Numbered from the stretch's first letter, positions 1-9,039 are shown. The stretch is DNA of 64,000 nt from Thalassospira sp. MCCC 1A03138 (GCF_002115785.1 NZ_JFJY01000002.1:496001-560000); one strand, 5' to 3'. Numbers and translations: made by a program. Notes: generated by a model not told the origin, from the sequence alone.

Positions 1-1
1 C

Positions 2-1174
2 GATGGCCGTACCGGTGCCGACGTTCGCCCGATCCTTGGCGAAGTTTCAGTTCTGCCGCGCGCGCACGGTTCCGCGATCTTTACCCGTGGTGAAACCCAG
101 GCACTTGCCGTTGCCACCCTTGGCACCGGTCAGGATGAACAGATCGTTGACGCGCTGGACGGTGAATACCGTGAAAACTTCATGCTGCACTACAACTTCC
201 CGCCCTACTCGGTTGGTGAAGCTGGCCGTATGGGTTCGCCGGGCCGTCGTGAAATCGGTCACGGTAAACTGGCATGGCGTGCCCTGCACCCGCTAATGCC
301 GGGCAAGGATGCGTTCCCTTACACCATCCGTATCGTTTCCGAAGTCACCGAATCGAACGGTTCGTCCTCGATGGCGACTGTTTGCGCAACCTCGCTTGCA
401 ATGATGGATGCCGGTGTTCCGCTGGCACGTCCGGTTGCCGGTATTGCCATGGGTCTGATCAAGGAAGGCGATGATTTTGCCGTTCTGTCCGACATCATGG
501 GTGATGAAGATCACCTTGGCGATATGGACTTCAAGGTTGCCGGTACCGAAAACGGTATCACCTCGCTTCAGATGGATATCAAGATCACCTCGGTGACCCC
601 GGATATCATGCAGATCGCGCTGGGCCAGGCCCGTGACGGCCGTCTGCACATCCTTGGCGAAATGTCCAAGGCGCTTCCGGAAGCACGTGGTGAAGTTTCG
701 GGCAATGCACCGACCATCACCCAGTTCTCGATCCCGCGTGACAAAATCCGTGACGTTATCGGGTCGGGCGGCAAGGTCATTCGTGAAATCTGCGAAGAAA
801 CCGGTGCGAAGGTCGATATCGAAGACGATGGCTCGATCACTGTTGCACATACCGACGGTGCAAAAGGCAAACAGGCTGTCGATTGGATCAAATCAATCGT
901 TGCGGAACCTGAATTGAACCATATCTATGATGGTAAGGTTGTTAAGGCTGTCGACTTTGGCGCATTCGTCAATTTCTTTGGCGCGCGCGACGGTCTGGTC
1001 CATATCTCCGAACTGGCGCAGGAACGCGTCAAACAGGTTTCGGATATCGTCAAGGAAGGCGATGCGGTCAAGGTCAAGGTCATTGGATTTGATGATCGCG
1101 GCAAGATCAAATTGTCGATGAAACGCGTTGACCAGGAAACCGGTGCCGATCTCGAAGCCGGCGACGCTGAATAA
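2..1174 (+). CDS. pnp: Polyribonucleotide nucleotidyltransferase, C-terminal part (5' end outside window)
   Basis: This is the 3' part of PNPase, the phosphorolytic 3'-5' exoribonuclease of mRNA decay in the cytoplasm. The open frame runs in from the window edge (first full codon at base 2) and gives about 390 residues. It carries the second RNase PH domain, with the FFRGE-like stretch read here as FTRGETQ near residue 32, then a KH domain with the GSGGKVIRE loop, then an S1 RNA-binding domain ending in KLSMK. The N-terminal RNase PH domain is outside the window. A strong intrinsic terminator follows 13 nt after the stop, so pnp ends its transcription unit here. Identification is firm; only the start is missing. 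Confidence 0.97.
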   Translation, partial: DGRTGADVRPILGEVSVLPRAHGSAIFTRGETQALAVATLGTGQDEQIVDALDGEYRENFMLHYNFPPYSVGEAGRMGSPGRREIGHGKLAWRALHPLMPGKDAFPYTIRIVSEVTESNGSSSMATVCATSLAMMDAGVPLARPVAGIAMGLIKEGDDFAVLSDIMGDEDHLGDMDFKVAGTENGITSLQMDIKITSVTPDIMQIALGQARDGRLHILGEMSKALPEARGEVSGNAPTITQFSIPRDKIRDVIGSGGKVIREICEETGAKVDIEDDGSITVAHTDGAKGKQAVDWIKSIVAEPELNHIYDGKVVKAVDFGAFVNFFGARDGLVHISELAQERVKQVSDIVKEGDAVKVKVIGFDDRGKIKLSMKRVDQETGADLEAGDAE

Positions 1175-1187
1175 TCCGATCTGATAG

Positions 1188-1224
1188 ACCGGACGGCGAT
1201 AACAACAACACGCCGTCCGGTTTT
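1188..1224 (+). terminator. Intrinsic terminator of pnp
   Basis: Perfect 11-bp stem ACCGGACGGCG / CGCCGTCCGGT with a 12-nt loop and a TTTT run directly after it, 13 nt past the pnp stop. Confidence 0.9.
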
Positions 1225-1280
1225 CCAAATGCGATGCCGGGGCATCGCTGGCGATGAAAAGCCGAATGGGAGAGACGAAT

Positions 1281-2675
1281 TTGAAAGCCCTTAAACCGCT
1301 CGTCATGTCGGGAAAAGAGGTCTTGCCACTGATTGAAGGTGGTAAAGGTATCGCTGTTTCGACGGGTAAAAGTTCCGGCGCGTGGGCAGCTGCTGGTGGC
1401 ATCGGGACGTTTTCCGCCGTCAATGCCGATTCTTATGACGAAAATGGCAATCTGGTTCCGGTCGAATATGCCGGAAAAACCCGCGGTGAGCGCCATCAGG
1501 AACTGATCGCCTATGGCATCCGCGGCGGTATCGCCCAGGCACAGATCGCACATGAAATGCGCGGCGGTGAAGGTCGCCTGCATATGAACGTTCTGTGGGA
1601 AATGGGCGGTGCGGAAGAAATTCTGCGCGGCGTGCTTGAGGGCACCAAGGGGCTTGTCCATGGGGTGACCTGTGGCGCGGGCATGCCTTACAAGGTATCG
1701 CAGATCGCAGCCCAGTATGGCGTGCATTATTACCCGATCGTATCTTCTGCGCGTGCGTTCCGTGCCTTGTGGCTGCGTTCGTACAAAAACACCCCAGAAT
1801 GGCTTGGTGGTGTGGTCTATGAAGATCCGTGGCGCGCTGGCGGTCACAACGGTCTTTCGAATTCCGAAGACCCGCTGGTGCCCGAAGATCCGTTCCCGCG
1901 TGTTGCAGCCCTTCGCGAATACATGAATTCGGTTGGCCTGAATGAAGTTCCGATCATTATGGCGGGTGGCGTCTGGTTCCTGCGTGACTACGAAGACTGG
2001 CTTGATAATCCGGAAGTTGCCCCGGTGGCGTTCCAGTTTGGAACCCGTCCGCTTCTGACCAAGGAAAGCGAGATTTCCGAAGAATGGAAAAACCGTTTGC
2101 TGACGCTGCAGGACGGCGACGTCTCGCTGCATAAATTCAGCCCGACCGGTTTTTACAGCTCGGCTGTTCGCAACGACTTCCTTGAAGATCTGCATCAGCG
2201 TTCTGATCGTCAGGTCCGTTATTCGCGTACTGCAGAAGCCGACCTGCATGTCGGTATTCCGCTGGGCCGTCGTGGTCGTCCGATTTATGTCCGCGAAGAT
2301 GACGCCGACAAGGTTCGGGCATGGCTTGATGCCGGTTATACCGAAGGCATGCCGACACCCGATGAAACCATGGTGTTTGTAACGCCTGACAGTGCACTTA
2401 CGATCAAGAAAGACCAGATTGATTGCATGGGGTGCCTGTCACAGTGCCAGTTCTCGAACTGGGAACAGCATAGCGGTACTACCGGCAAACGTGCCGATCC
2501 GCGTTCGTTCTGCATTCAGAAAACGCTTCAGAACATTGCGCATGGCGCGATGGTTGAAAACGAGCTGATGTTTGCTGGTCATAATGCCTATAAATTTGGT
2601 GAAGATCCGTTCTATGCCAACGGCTTTGTCCCGACGGTCAAACAGTTGGTCGACCGGATCGCCACGGGCGATTAG
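1281..2675 (+). CDS. Nitronate monooxygenase / NAD(P)H-dependent flavin oxidoreductase family (COG2070)
   Basis: FMN-dependent TIM-barrel oxidoreductase related to 2-nitropropane dioxygenase, about 464 residues. The substrate is not predictable from sequence. Family features visible are the N-terminal LIEGGKGIAVSTG stretch, the GGIGTFSAVN loop, VTCGAGMPYK, and the phosphate-binding MAGGVWFLRDYED and AFQFGTRPLL segments. I chose TTG at 1281 because GGGAGAG lies six bases upstream; ATGs at 1254 and 1266 are in frame but lack a ribosome-binding site. The last 85 residues carry CMGCLSQC (C-x2-C-x3-C) and a later FCIQ cysteine, unlike short nitronate monooxygenases; a metal or Fe-S site is possible. 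It sits alone between two terminators. Confidence 0.8.
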   Translation: MKALKPLVMSGKEVLPLIEGGKGIAVSTGKSSGAWAAAGGIGTFSAVNADSYDENGNLVPVEYAGKTRGERHQELIAYGIRGGIAQAQIAHEMRGGEGRLHMNVLWEMGGAEEILRGVLEGTKGLVHGVTCGAGMPYKVSQIAAQYGVHYYPIVSSARAFRALWLRSYKNTPEWLGGVVYEDPWRAGGHNGLSNSEDPLVPEDPFPRVAALREYMNSVGLNEVPIIMAGGVWFLRDYEDWLDNPEVAPVAFQFGTRPLLTKESEISEEWKNRLLTLQDGDVSLHKFSPTGFYSSAVRNDFLEDLHQRSDRQVRYSRTAEADLHVGIPLGRRGRPIYVREDDADKVRAWLDAGYTEGMPTPDETMVFVTPDSALTIKKDQIDCMGCLSQCQFSNWEQHSGTTGKRADPRSFCIQKTLQNIAHGAMVENELMFAGHNAYKFGEDPFYANGFVPTVKQLVDRIATGD

Positions 2676-2711
2676 ATTAGACACCAAATCAGACACTGGA
2701 CTTTTACGGAT

Positions 2712-2749
2712 CAAGAAGGGGTCGGGTTTCCGACCCCTTCTTGTTGTTT
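2712..2749 (+). terminator. Intrinsic terminator after the flavin oxidoreductase
   Basis: Stem AAGAAGGGGTCGG / CCGACCCCTTCTT with a GTTT loop, followed by TTGTTT, 37 nt after the stop codon. Confidence 0.9.
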
Positions 2750-2787
2750 GATCCCCTATGGGCTATTGAAAATCGGTATGATTGGAG

Positions 2788-2836
2788 TTGATCAAAATCA
2801 AAGAAAGGTGCGTCTTGGTTCCTTAATATACGCTTG
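2788..2836 (+). promoter_or_regulatory. FNR-type class II promoter of irr
   Basis: TTGATCAAAATCAA at 2788-2801 matches the FNR half-sites TTGAT-N4-ATCAA exactly. A -10 hexamer TAATAT at 2824-2829 predicts a start at 2836, which places the palindrome centre at -41.5, the classic position for class II activation by FNR/CRP-family proteins. No good -35 box is present, as expected for an activated promoter. The inference is that irr rises under low oxygen. Confidence 0.7.
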
Positions 2837-2894
2837 GATTTGATCGGGAACCGGGCGTTGGCCGGTCCTGAAAAGCGTATGAAGGGACAATTTC

Positions 2895-3332
2895 ATGACG
2901 ACGAACCCGCGTCCTTACACCCATGCCTTGAACCGCCTGAAAGAGGCCGGGTTGCGCCCGACCCGTCAGCGCTTGGCATTGGCCCGCCTGCTATTTGATA
3001 ATGGTCATCGGCACATCACCGCCGAACAGCTTCATTCCGAAGCCATGAGCCAGAATATCAAGGTATCACTGGCGACCGTATACAATACGTTGCACCAGTT
3101 CACCGAGGCAGCGCTTCTGAATGAAATTGTGATCGATTCCGGCCGATCCTATTTCGATACCAATACCGCCCCGCATTACCACTTCTATTGCGAAGAAGAC
3201 GGCATGCTCAGCGACATACCCGCTGATGCGGTGCAGCTTGCACGCGTCCCCAATATGCCCCGTGGTACGGAATTGGCATCGGTTGATCTGGTGTTTCGTT
3301 TGCGGCGCCAGTCGGCCCGCAACGCTGCCTGA
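2895..3332 (+). CDS. irr: Iron response regulator Irr (Fur family)
   Basis: Fur-superfamily DNA-binding regulator of iron and haem genes, typical of alphaproteobacteria, 145 residues. The winged helix shows the Irr signature GLRPTRQR near residue 20, then ITAEQLHSEA and VSLATVYNTLHQFTEAALL. The dimerisation half has SYFDTNTAPHYHFY, where Irr proteins bind haem or metal, and lacks the C-terminal CxxC zinc site of canonical Fur. AAGGGA lies upstream of the ATG. The gene follows an FNR-type promoter and precedes a rubrerythrin; the siderophore-type ABC operon lies 2 kb downstream. Irr rather than Fur, PerR or Zur is supported by the extended similarity around the helix-turn-helix. Confidence 0.85.
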   Translation: MTTNPRPYTHALNRLKEAGLRPTRQRLALARLLFDNGHRHITAEQLHSEAMSQNIKVSLATVYNTLHQFTEAALLNEIVIDSGRSYFDTNTAPHYHFYCEEDGMLSDIPADAVQLARVPNMPRGTELASVDLVFRLRRQSARNAA

Positions 3333-3480
3333 TTGTTATTGGGTCGGTTTATTCGGCAGTGCTGTGTCGCAAATATAGCGGTGCGGTGACAGCGAAATGA
3401 CGCGTCGATGAAAACCGCCTGAAATGGCGCGAAACGTCCCTTCAGTGCTTGACGGGCAGGGTTTTCAAGACAAATACAGA

Positions 3481-3517
3481 GGCGACGGTTCCACATGGAA
3501 CGGTCGCCCTTTTTTTG
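3481..3517 (+). terminator. Intrinsic terminator between irr and rubrerythrin gene
   Basis: Stem GGCGACGGTTCC / GGAACGGTCGCC (one mismatch), four-base loop, then a run of seven Ts. It lies about 150 nt past the irr stop, so irr would have a long 3' UTR, or a small transcript ends here. I see no ORF in 3333-3579. Confidence 0.8.
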
Positions 3518-3579
3518 CCTATGTGTGTGACAGCAACACCGCATATTTCAGACTTCAACGACAAAAAAGGAAGCCCGTA

Positions 3580-4017
3580 ATGGTGCTCAAGGGAACACGG
3601 ACCGAGGAACTTCTGCGTGCGGCATTCGCATCTGAAGCACAGGTCAATCGTCGTTATCTTTATTTCGCGCAGCAGGCCGATATCGAAGGCCATCCGGAAA
3701 TTGCCGAAATGTTCCGCGCTACCGCCGAAGCCGAAACCGGCCATGCCTTTGGCCATCTCGAATTTCTTGAACAGGTCGGGGACCCTGCAACCGGGCAGCG
3801 GATTGGTACCACCAGGCTTAACCTTGAAGCCGCATTTGCCGATGAACAGAACGATGCCAGATCCCGATATCCCGAAATGGCCCGTATTGCGCGCGAAGAA
3901 GGTTTTAACGATATTGCCGACTGGTTTGAAAGCCTTGCGCGTGTCGAAGATGCCCATGCTGCCCGAATGGAACGCGCCTTGGCATCTTTTGGGACTGTTT
4001 CCGAACCGGTGGAATAA
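3580..4017 (+). CDS. Rubrerythrin-like diiron protein
   Basis: Ferritin-like four-helix diiron protein of 145 residues, expected to reduce peroxide or protect against oxidative stress in the cytoplasm. Iron ligands are visible as the ExxH-type pairs SEAQVNRRYLYFA near residue 20, EAETGHAFGH near 52, and VEDAHAARM near 128. There is no C-terminal rubredoxin domain, so it needs a separate electron donor. The ATG at 3580 follows AAAAAAGGAAG; an upstream in-frame extension to 3424 crosses the terminator hairpin and is rejected. Position next to irr fits a role in iron and peroxide handling, which is inference. Confidence 0.85.
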   Translation: MVLKGTRTEELLRAAFASEAQVNRRYLYFAQQADIEGHPEIAEMFRATAEAETGHAFGHLEFLEQVGDPATGQRIGTTRLNLEAAFADEQNDARSRYPEMARIAREEGFNDIADWFESLARVEDAHAARMERALASFGTVSEPVE

Positions 4018-4019
4018 GA

Positions 4020-5051
4020 TTGAAGACAATCCGACGATGCTTCTTTTACAGATATAGCGCCTTTCTGCTTCTGGTGATGTTAATGGCACCGCTAGCAGCC
4101 AAGGCACAATCGTCGGTGGACCTTGACGATATCCTGACCAATGCGGGGCGTTTGGAACCCTTGCAGGCCTTGATGATCGCCCATCGCGGTAATGTGATTG
4201 CGCAGCAGGGATACCACGGCAGTTCCCCTGATCAGGCGGCCAATATCAAATCCGCGTCGAAATCGGTCATTTCAGCATTGGTTGGCATTGGCTTAGAACG
4301 TGGTGTTTTGTCCGGTACGGATCAGAAAATCGCCCCCTTGCTGCGGGATCAGTTACCTGCCGATCCCGACCCCCGACTGTTTGATATTACCATCGGGCAT
4401 CTTTTGTCGATGCAGGCTGGTCTGGGGCGGACATCGGGGCAATATTACGGTCAGTGGGTCGCGCAATCGAACTGGGTGCGTGCTGCCCTTGCCCGACCGT
4501 TTGCCGACGATCCGGGTGGTGAAATGCTGTATTCCACCGGCTCAAGCCACCTGCTGTCGGCCATCCTGACACGCCAAACCGGAAAATCCACGCTGGAACT
4601 GGCGCGTGAATGGCTGGGGCCATTGGACGGTTTTGCTATTACCGCATGGGATCGCGACCCTCAGGGTATTTACTTTGGTGGGAATCAGATGGCGATGAGC
4701 ACCAGATCGCTTCTGGCTTTTGGCGAACTTTACCGGAATGGTGGGCGCACCGCGGATGGCAGACAGATCATCACGCAAAACTGGATCGATCAAAGCTGGC
4801 AGCATCGGACAAATTCACGCTTTACCGGCGATGAATACGGTTATGGTTGGTTTATGCGCAATCTTGCCGGGCAGGATGTGGTCTATGCGTGGGGATATGG
4901 TGGGCAGATGCTTTACATCGTTCCTGACCTTGAATTGACCGTGGCGATGACATCGGACGAAACAAAACCCTCGGCCCGAACCGGATACCGCGATCAGCTG
5001 CATGGCTTAATGGCCGATATCATCGACAGGATAGAAGCAGATGCAGGCTGA
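4020..5051 (+). CDS. Secreted serine hydrolase, class C beta-lactamase family
   Basis: Serine hydrolase of the beta-lactamase / penicillin-binding-protein-like family (COG1680), 343 residues. A signal peptide with a hydrophobic core FLLLVMLMAPLAA and a cut after AKA is present, so it acts in the periplasm or is exported. The active-site SxxK motif is SASK near residue 80 and the YxN-equivalent is YST near residue 167; GYGG near residue 293 may be the third motif. Substrate is unknown: esterase or peptidase is as likely as beta-lactamase. The start is TTG at 4020, two bases after the rubrerythrin stop, so the two are probably co-transcribed. Confidence 0.8.
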   Translation: MKTIRRCFFYRYSAFLLLVMLMAPLAAKAQSSVDLDDILTNAGRLEPLQALMIAHRGNVIAQQGYHGSSPDQAANIKSASKSVISALVGIGLERGVLSGTDQKIAPLLRDQLPADPDPRLFDITIGHLLSMQAGLGRTSGQYYGQWVAQSNWVRAALARPFADDPGGEMLYSTGSSHLLSAILTRQTGKSTLELAREWLGPLDGFAITAWDRDPQGIYFGGNQMAMSTRSLLAFGELYRNGGRTADGRQIITQNWIDQSWQHRTNSRFTGDEYGYGWFMRNLAGQDVVYAWGYGGQMLYIVPDLELTVAMTSDETKPSARTGYRDQLHGLMADIIDRIEADAG

Positions 5052-5069
5052 TCGGGGTGAGCGGACTTT

Positions 5070-5876
5070 TTATTGAGCCGCAATCCGTTCTGAAAGGTAT
5101 TCGACGGTGTGGCTACTGCCGGTGATCGGTCCGCGCAAAACAACATGCGGATGACCAAGCGAATTGCGTTCGACATGGCCATCAACCTGATACACATCAC
5201 GCAAAAGATCACGATCAATCACATTGGCGCATTTGCCAAATGCCACCATGCGGCCATCGCGAATCGCCATGGCGTGATCACAATATTGCAGCGCATGGTT
5301 CAGATCGTGGATCGCAATCAGGACGATTATTTTCTGGCGCTTGGCGATATCACGCATGAAAGACAGAACCTCCATCTGACGATGCAGATCAAGGGCTGAG
5401 GTCGGCTCGTCCATCAGCAGGATTTCGGGTTCACGCACCAGCGTCTGAGCAATGGCAACCAACTGGCGTTGGCCGCCGCTAAGCTCTCCCAGATTGCGTG
5501 CCGCCAGATCAGAAATCCTAAGGGCGGCCAGAATATCGTCAATCCGCGCCAGTTCATCGGTCTGAACGCGCAATGACGATCCCTGTTTGGCGGCAAGAAT
5601 AACCGACTCGTAAACAGAAAGAACCGCGTTTGATCCGGTGTCCTGCGGCATGTAGCAAATCGTGTTACGGCTATAATTCGCCGTTTCGACATGCACTTTT
5701 CCGCTACCCTTGGCAAGACCGGCGACCCGTTTGAACAGGCTTGATTTTCCCGCTGCATTCGGGCCAATGACGGCAATTACGTCGCCTCCCGTCAGAACCG
5801 GTGTACTAACACCGGAAACCACCTCGGTGCGGCCATAACGGGTGCCAAGGTCTTCAAGACGAAGTGTTGTTACCAT
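5070..5876 (-). CDS. ABC transporter ATP-binding protein, iron-siderophore/haem type (FecE-like)
   Basis: ATPase subunit of a FecBCD-like importer, 268 residues, cytoplasmic side of the inner membrane. Walker A is GPNAAGKSS near residue 37, the signature is LGELSGGQRQ near 138, Walker B is ILLMDEPTSALD near 160 and the switch histidine is AIHDLNHA near 196. The ATG at 5876 overlaps the permease stop by seven bases (translational coupling). A longer in-frame reading up to 6236 runs antisense-like inside the permease gene and is rejected. Third gene of the minus-strand operon. Confidence 0.93.
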   Translation of the reverse strand: MVTTLRLEDLGTRYGRTEVVSGVSTPVLTGGDVIAVIGPNAAGKSSLFKRVAGLAKGSGKVHVETANYSRNTICYMPQDTGSNAVLSVYESVILAAKQGSSLRVQTDELARIDDILAALRISDLAARNLGELSGGQRQLVAIAQTLVREPEILLMDEPTSALDLHRQMEVLSFMRDIAKRQKIIVLIAIHDLNHALQYCDHAMAIRDGRMVAFGKCANVIDRDLLRDVYQVDGHVERNSLGHPHVVLRGPITGSSHTVEYLSERIAAQ

Positions 5877-6931
5877 GATTTTCTCCGGCTTGCGAAAATC
5901 AGCGAGAAGAAGAACGGCACGCCGACAAGCGCGGTAATTACCCCAATGGGCAGGATCGCGCCGGGGATCAGAAGTTTTGACAGAACCGACGTCGCCGACA
6001 GGATCAACGCCCCGCACAGGACGGATGCCGGCAGGAAGAAACGCTGATCCTCGCCCACCAGCATGCGGGCGATATGTGGCCCGACCAGACCGATGAACCC
6101 GATGGTCCCGACAAAGGAAACCGGGATTGCCGCCAGCATACTGACCAGCAACATCGTCTTCAGGCGCAACGACTGGACATTGACGCCGAAACTTTCCGCC
6201 TTGGCATCTCCCAGTCGAAGGGCGGTGAGTGCCCAAGCCTGACGGGTAAATAGCGGAAGGGCGATGGCAACGGCAATGGCCGTGATGGCAACCTTGGACC
6301 AGGTCGCCTTGACCAGACTGCCCATGGTCCAGAATACGACCGCGGCCAATGCCTGTTCGCTGGCGAGATATTGCAGCAACGCCAGAAGCGCGTTGAAGGT
6401 AAAGACCAGCGCGATCCCCAGAAGGACGATGGTTTCAACCGTGACACCGCGCATACGGCTGAAGAAATGAATGATCAACGCGGTCGCCATCGCCATGAGA
6501 AAGGCATTGATCGGAATAATGAATTCGACAAAAGCCGGCAGGATCGCGACCCCGAGAACCAATGCCAAGGCTGCACCGAAACCGGCCGCAGCCGAGATAC
6601 CCAGCGTAAACGGGCTGGCGAGCGGGTTGGCCAGGATGGTTTGCATTTGCGCGCCCGCGGTCGAAAGGGCCGCACCCACGGTCAGCGCCATTAGGGCGAC
6701 CGGCATGCGAATTTCCCAGATCACGACGCGCAACTGATCGCTGGCATCCGACGGGTTCAGCAGAGCAAAAATCACATCAGCCAGCGGATAATTGGCCGGG
6801 CCGGTTGCCAGATCAACAGCAAATGACAGGAACAGCGCAATTGTCATGCCGCTCAGGATCAGGATACGACGCAGGGAACGCGCCCTGTAATGCGCGCTCC
6901 CTGCCATAACGGTGGTTTGATCGGAGATCAT
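5870..6931 (-). CDS. FecCD-family iron ABC transporter permease
   Basis: Inner-membrane permease of 353 residues with nine to ten predicted transmembrane helices. FecCD hallmarks include RMPVALMALTVGAALSTAG, NPLASPFTLGISAAAGFGAA and, near the end, GFIGLVGPHIARMLVG followed by LPIGVITALVGVPFF. It would carry an iron complex delivered by the binding protein at 6937-8061. Only one permease gene is present, so it should form a homodimer. Binding protein and permease are five bases apart. Confidence 0.94.
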   Translation of the reverse strand: MISDQTTVMAGSAHYRARSLRRILILSGMTIALFLSFAVDLATGPANYPLADVIFALLNPSDASDQLRVVIWEIRMPVALMALTVGAALSTAGAQMQTILANPLASPFTLGISAAAGFGAALALVLGVAILPAFVEFIIPINAFLMAMATALIIHFFSRMRGVTVETIVLLGIALVFTFNALLALLQYLASEQALAAVVFWTMGSLVKATWSKVAITAIAVAIALPLFTRQAWALTALRLGDAKAESFGVNVQSLRLKTMLLVSMLAAIPVSFVGTIGFIGLVGPHIARMLVGEDQRFFLPASVLCGALILSATSVLSKLLIPGAILPIGVITALVGVPFFFSLIFASRRKSW

Positions 6932-6936
6932 GGAAA

Positions 6937-8061
6937 TCAGTTCTGATCGCTGATGGAAATGAAGTAACCCGGCTGATAATCGATCGGTAGAAATCTTTCA
7001 TGCAGTTCGCGGAATGATGCCTCCGGTTCGATATCGGCAAACAAATCCGGGTGGAACCATTTTGCCATTTGTTCGATCACCACGAACTGATAGGGGCTGT
7101 TATAGAATTGATGCCAAACGATGTGGATATTGTTGTTTTTGGTCGCCTTGATATCCCGGAATGCCGGGCGTTCTGTCAGGCCAATCAATTTGCGTTTGGC
7201 TTCTTTCATGTCAGCTCCGGGCCCAACAGGAACCCAGCCCATGCCGGGTGCATATGCTTCCCAGTCACCGCCAGTACCGACAAATTGGTCGGGGTTGCTG
7301 GCAACAACCTGTTCCGGGTTAATTGTGCCGAAAGTGCCCGGAATGATATCGGCTGCAATGTTTTTGCCACCGGCAAGTTCAACCATTTTACCGAAATTCT
7401 CATTGCCAAACGACATGCAGCATTCGTCGGAATAACCGGCAGCACGTTCGATGAAGACGTCGGGTATTTTGGGGTTGGCCTTGGCAAGGCGATCAGTGAC
7501 CAGTTTGATATGATCGGCGCGGAATTTGATGAATTCCTCGGCGCGCGCTTCCAGACCGGTTAACTGACCAAGAATGCGCATACTGGTTTCTGTGTTCTTC
7601 ATCGGTGATTCACGGAAGTCGATATAGACCAGCGGAATACCTACAGCAGTGAGTTTTTTGTCAAGGCTGGCATCATCGGTCGCACCCTTCGCTTCAAGGT
7701 TCATCACAATGACATCAGGTTTAAGCGATATGGCCTGTTCGATATCGAATGTTCCATCCTTGATACCGCCAAACGTCGGCAAGCTATCAATTTCCGGATA
7801 CGTTGCTGCATATATGCCGTAACCTTGCGGATCGGCTTTTTTAAGATCATCGCGCCAGCCAACGACTCGCTTGAACGGCGCGTCGGTATCAAGCGTCGCG
7901 AGGCCATAAATCAGACGACCTTCGCCAAGAATAAGCTTTTCTGCCGGAACTTTGACCGAAACTTCGCGGCCTGCCACATCGGTGATCGTGACGGTTTCTG
8001 CTGCGTGAACGGTCCCCGCGACCATTAACGCAACGGCAGCAATAGCGCCAAAAATTTTCAT
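6937..8061 (-). CDS. Periplasmic substrate-binding protein for iron complex (FecB/BtuF type)
   Basis: Solute-binding protein of 374 residues with a clear signal peptide cut after VHA. It has the class III binding-protein fold typical of siderophore, haem and cobalamin receptors: TITDVAGREVSVKVPAEKLIL at the N-terminus, SLKPDVIVMNLEAK near residue 110 and LVYIDFRESPMKNTETSMRILG near 150. First gene of the operon; the Fur/IRO-like palindrome lies about 48 bp upstream of its start. The presence of a nearby B12 cluster raises vitamin B12 as another substrate, but the iron regulators nearby favour an iron chelate. Confidence 0.88.
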   Translation of the reverse strand: MKIFGAIAAVALMVAGTVHAAETVTITDVAGREVSVKVPAEKLILGEGRLIYGLATLDTDAPFKRVVGWRDDLKKADPQGYGIYAATYPEIDSLPTFGGIKDGTFDIEQAISLKPDVIVMNLEAKGATDDASLDKKLTAVGIPLVYIDFRESPMKNTETSMRILGQLTGLEARAEEFIKFRADHIKLVTDRLAKANPKIPDVFIERAAGYSDECCMSFGNENFGKMVELAGGKNIAADIIPGTFGTINPEQVVASNPDQFVGTGGDWEAYAPGMGWVPVGPGADMKEAKRKLIGLTERPAFRDIKATKNNNIHIVWHQFYNSPYQFVVIEQMAKWFHPDLFADIEPEASFRELHERFLPIDYQPGYFISISDQN

Positions 8062-8108
8062 CCCCGTACCCTTATTTAGGATTGCCTGACCGCGGCATTA
8101 TCATTTAT

Positions 8109-8123
8109 TGAGAATGCAAATCA
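8109..8123. promoter_or_regulatory. Iron-box-like palindrome (TGA-N9-TCA)
   Basis: TGAGAATGCAAATCA lies between the divergent ABC operon and methyltransferase gene. It fits the RirA IRO-box layout TGA-N9-TCA and about 10 of 14 positions of the Fur 7-1-7 half-sites. Surrounding DNA (8095-8160) is AT-rich, as in a divergent promoter. Which regulator binds cannot be told by eye. Confidence 0.45.
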
Positions 8124-8250
8124 ATACTTTTCGCAATAATTGATTTTTTTATGGATTTGGTGATATTTGGCGCGGTATCTGCCGCCGTGTGATCCCCGCA
8201 AGATCGCGTGGCCTTTTGCAGGGACAGGCTATTGGGGGATTTTTCGGACG

Positions 8251-9039
8251 ATGACGACGCATTCAAGCAATTTCAATCTGCGCGACGAGATCAAGGAATA
8301 CTGGTCAATGCGCGCCGCTACGTTCGATCAACAGCCAGGACACGAAATTTTTTCAGATCAGGAACGTCTGGCGTGGCACGATCTGTTTCGTCGGCATCTT
8401 GGTGACGGGACCGGCAAACGTGCGCTTGACCTTGCCAGTGGCACAGGGGTTATCAGCCATTTGATGCATGACATCGGGTTTGAGGTTACTGGCCTTGATT
8501 GGTCCGAAGCGATGCTGGAAAAGGCGCGCGCCAAGTCGAAACAGCGCCAGTCAAACATCCGTTTCCTTCTGGGCGATGCGGAAAACACGCTTGAAGACGA
8601 TAACAGCTATGACGTCATCGTCACCCGGCATCTGGTCTGGACGCTTGTGGATCCGGCGGCGGCCTTTGCCGAATGGTTCCGGGTTCTGAAACCGGGGGGC
8701 AAGCTTTTGGTGGTTGATGGTGATTTTGTTTCCCCGACCTGGATCAGCAGTTTGAACAGGGTAATGGCAGGTTTCCTTAAATCCTTTGGCTTGAAGCGCG
8801 AAGCAGCCGAAATGCCGCAACTGAAAACCCATCAAGATATTCTCTCGCGCGTTCATTTTTCCCAAGGTGCGCGGGCCGATGAAGTGACATCGATGTTGAA
8901 AACCGCCGGATTTGATCCGGTTGTTGCGGATTTCAACATGCGCCAGATTCACCGCGCCCAGTCAAAACACCTTACGCTTGCCAAGGGCTTGGAACGCAGA
9001 GCCCAGCACCGTTATGCCATTTGCGCGACCAAGCCGTAG
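8251..9039 (+). CDS. Class I SAM-dependent methyltransferase divergent from the iron ABC operon
   Basis: Methyltransferase of 262 residues. SAM-binding motif I is ALDLASGTGVIS near residue 57, motif II region VTGLDWSEAMLEKAR near 79, and post-motifs FLLGDAENTLEDD and RVLKPGGKLLVVDGD follow. The substrate is not predictable. ATG at 8251 is chosen over an upstream in-frame codon at 8167 because homologous folds begin shortly before the GY/EYW stretch and because 8167 lies in the AT-rich control region. Sharing a control region with an iron-chelate transporter suggests action on the imported ligand or iron-linked regulation; that is inference. Confidence 0.8.
   Translation: MTTHSSNFNLRDEIKEYWSMRAATFDQQPGHEIFSDQERLAWHDLFRRHLGDGTGKRALDLASGTGVISHLMHDIGFEVTGLDWSEAMLEKARAKSKQRQSNIRFLLGDAENTLEDDNSYDVIVTRHLVWTLVDPAAAFAEWFRVLKPGGKLLVVDGDFVSPTWISSLNRVMAGFLKSFGLKREAAEMPQLKTHQDILSRVHFSQGARADEVTSMLKTAGFDPVVADFNMRQIHRAQSKHLTLAKGLERRAQHRYAICATKP

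Noticed and set aside
3448..3480. TTGACG as a promoter of a small RNA ending at the terminator 3481-3517
   Set aside because: The -10 region 17 bp downstream (AAATAC) is poor and transcription would start at the terminator itself.
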